This document shows, piece after piece, positions 5,651 through 6,680 of a DNA stretch of 6,680 bases (positions are counted from its first letter, which is position 1; every line of letters starts with the position of its first letter). The stretch is from Streptomyces griseus (lineage in GTDB: Bacteria > Bacteroidota > Bacteroidia > Chitinophagales > Chitinophagaceae), in NCBI GenBank assembly GCA_943323705.2, contig CALPIT020000143.1:1-6680 (forward strand), read 5' to 3'. The translations under genes and the position numbers were made by a program. The notes under the pieces are model-generated. The model made no database searches. It was not told where the DNA came from and saw nothing but the letters and a program-made list of their open reading frames with translations.

Positions 5651-5842
5651 AACACTTTTCAGAATTTGTTAGCAAATTTTTGAAAACTTTTAAGATTTAA
5701 GCAACGAAATCTAAAATGAAAATGTCATTTACTTTACAACATCGAATTTTGAATTTGTGCAATAATCAAACCAATTTCTTCGTTTTGTGCTCGAAACAGT
5801 AAAAAATATTTTTTAATTTTTTAGTTGATTTCAAAAAAAAAG

Positions 5843-5872
5843 TTGGTGAATTCGATAAAACATTTATTTTTA
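5843..5872 (+). promoter_or_regulatory. Possible porV promoter
   Basis: TTG at 5843-5845 and TATTTTTA at 5865-5872 are 19 bases apart, the usual Bacteroidota spacing. The -7 box matches TAnnTTT but ends in A rather than G. The implied leader is about 60 nt. AT-richness makes a chance match possible. Confidence 0.4.
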
Positions 5873-5941
5873 CAACTCATTTAAAATTAACAAACACACA
5901 ACTATAGAGTAATTTCTACCTAACCAAGACAAAAAAATCGC

Positions 5942-6680
5942 ATGAAACAAACAACTTTGAGACTAGCTGCTCTAGTTATGTTATTAGCAGGATCAGCAAC
6001 TGCTACACAGGCACAAACAGACCCAATCAACGTGGTAACTTCTGCCGTTCCATTTTTAAGAATTTCTCCTGATGCTCGCGCTGGCGGTATGGGTGATGTT
6101 GGTATCGCTACTTCGGCTGATGCTAGTTCAGGTTTTTGGAATTTAGCAAAGACTCCATTCGCAACTGATAAAATGAGCATCACTGCTTCTTATACTCCAT
6201 GGTTGAGTGATTTGAAATTAAATGACGTTTACTTAGCGTCAATAGCTGGTTACTATCAATTGGATGAAACACAAGCAATTTCTTCTTCATTAAGATACTT
6301 CAGCTTGGGTAATATCCAGTTTACAGATTTCAGTGGTAACCAATTACAATCTTTCCGTCCTCGCGAGTTTGCTTTCGATGCGGGATACTCAAGAAAATTA
6401 TCAAGCAAAATGGGATTGGGTGTAGCGCTTCGTTATATCAGTTCTGATTTGGCTGGTGGTAGCGTAAATGGTGTTACTTACAAAAAAGGTACTGCTATTG
6501 CTGGAGATATTCATTGGTATTACAAAGGAACTAACGCAGAAGGAAATGGTTTCGATTACGGAGCTACTTTATCTAACTTAGGTTCTAAAATTTCTTATAC
6601 TAGTGATGCTAGTCAAAAAGATTATATACCTGCTAACTTAGGTTTGGGTTTGGCTTACAACAAAAAATTTGATGCTGATA
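5942..6680 (+). CDS. porV: Type IX secretion outer-membrane protein PorV (LptO), N-terminal part
   Basis: PorV is an outer-membrane beta-barrel of the FadL type. It collects type IX secretion cargo through its C-terminal domain and passes it to the PorU sortase/attachment complex on the cell surface. The open frame from the ATG at 5942 gives 246 complete codons and is cut by the right edge; family members are roughly 380-400 residues, so about a third is missing. A signal peptide (MKQTTLRLAAL..., cleavage near ATQAQ at about 22-25) is followed by the PorV signature FLRISPDARAGGMGDVGIATSADASSGFWN (about 37-66). Alternating beta-strand sequence follows, with recurrent short phrases such as LRYFSLG and LSNLGSKISY. 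There is no Shine-Dalgarno sequence; the upstream bases are A-rich. It is divergent from gldJ, so the two secretion genes share a control region. Whether porU follows cannot be seen. Confidence 0.92.
   Translation, partial: MKQTTLRLAALVMLLAGSATATQAQTDPINVVTSAVPFLRISPDARAGGMGDVGIATSADASSGFWNLAKTPFATDKMSITASYTPWLSDLKLNDVYLASIAGYYQLDETQAISSSLRYFSLGNIQFTDFSGNQLQSFRPREFAFDAGYSRKLSSKMGLGVALRYISSDLAGGSVNGVTYKKGTAIAGDIHWYYKGTNAEGNGFDYGATLSNLGSKISYTSDASQKDYIPANLGLGLAYNKKFDAD

Larger units (their letters stand above)
5557..5941. other. Divergent intergenic promoter region between gldJ and porV
   Basis: This 385-bp AT-rich stretch holds no convincing gene. It contains a good promoter for gldJ near 5623-5650 and a candidate for porV near 5843-5872. 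A 14-bp perfect AT palindrome, AAAAAATATTTTTT, lies at 5801-5814, and A-tracts just upstream of the porV promoter could act as an UP-like or bending element. No riboswitch-like fold or operator repeat was recognised. Confidence 0.7.

Noticed and set aside
5716..5802. A 28-codon plus-strand frame (ATG at 5716, TAA at 5800-5802) between gldJ and porV
   Set aside because: It is short, lies in AT-rich intergenic DNA, has no recognisable features and no supporting promoter, so chance is the simpler explanation.
5920..6183. Minus-strand open frame over the start of porV
   Set aside because: It is antisense to the PorV signal peptide and signature region and would need to start inside a strongly conserved gene.

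Overview
The window looks like chromosomal DNA of a Bacteroidota bacterium, probably from the Chitinophagia/Sphingobacteriia side. That placement is inference from protein style and recall. The evidence is the AT-rich sequence, a GldJ/PorV pair (type IX secretion and gliding, restricted to Bacteroidota), lipoproteins with an SSC lipobox, start codons without Shine-Dalgarno sequences, and several boxes matching the Bacteroidota -7 consensus TAnnTTTG.

Layout: (1) 1-605, minus strand: the N-terminal part of an uncharacterised lipoprotein that runs off the left edge. (2) 671-3445, plus strand: a compact gene run of a NodB-type polysaccharide deacetylase (probable TTG start), a TatD-family metal-dependent hydrolase whose ATG directly abuts the previous stop, and murF (cytoplasmic peptidoglycan precursor ligase). 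A large T/G-rich palindrome lies across the tatD-murF junction, adds about 16 odd residues to TatD, and ends just upstream of the murF start. (3) 3446-3707, plus strand: a likely promoter, a broken 5' copy of a serine tRNA, an intact tRNA-Ser(GGA) and a strong terminator. (4) 3708-3996: no gene. It holds a GGCGCTAAGG-type repeat fragment, two 55-bp direct repeats (82-bp period) each containing a hairpin, and a bidirectional terminator. (5) 3997-5556, minus strand: gldJ. (6) 5557-5941: a 385-bp AT-rich divergent promoter region. (7) 5942-6680, plus strand: the first part of porV (lptO), cut by the right edge.

How the genes fit together: the deacetylase and MurF both relate to the cell wall or envelope polymers. 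GldJ and PorV belong to the gliding/type IX secretion apparatus, GldJ as an outer-membrane lipoprotein and PorV as the outer-membrane shuttle barrel for C-terminal-domain cargo. From memory, gldJ, porU/porV and murF are neighbours in other Bacteroidota too, so this is probably a rearranged version of a conserved envelope neighbourhood.

I do not see an undescribed multi-gene system. The most unusual material is non-coding or junctional: the palindrome that rewrites the TatD C-terminus, the truncated tRNA-Ser duplicate between promoter and functional tRNA, and the tandem hairpin repeats between convergent terminators.
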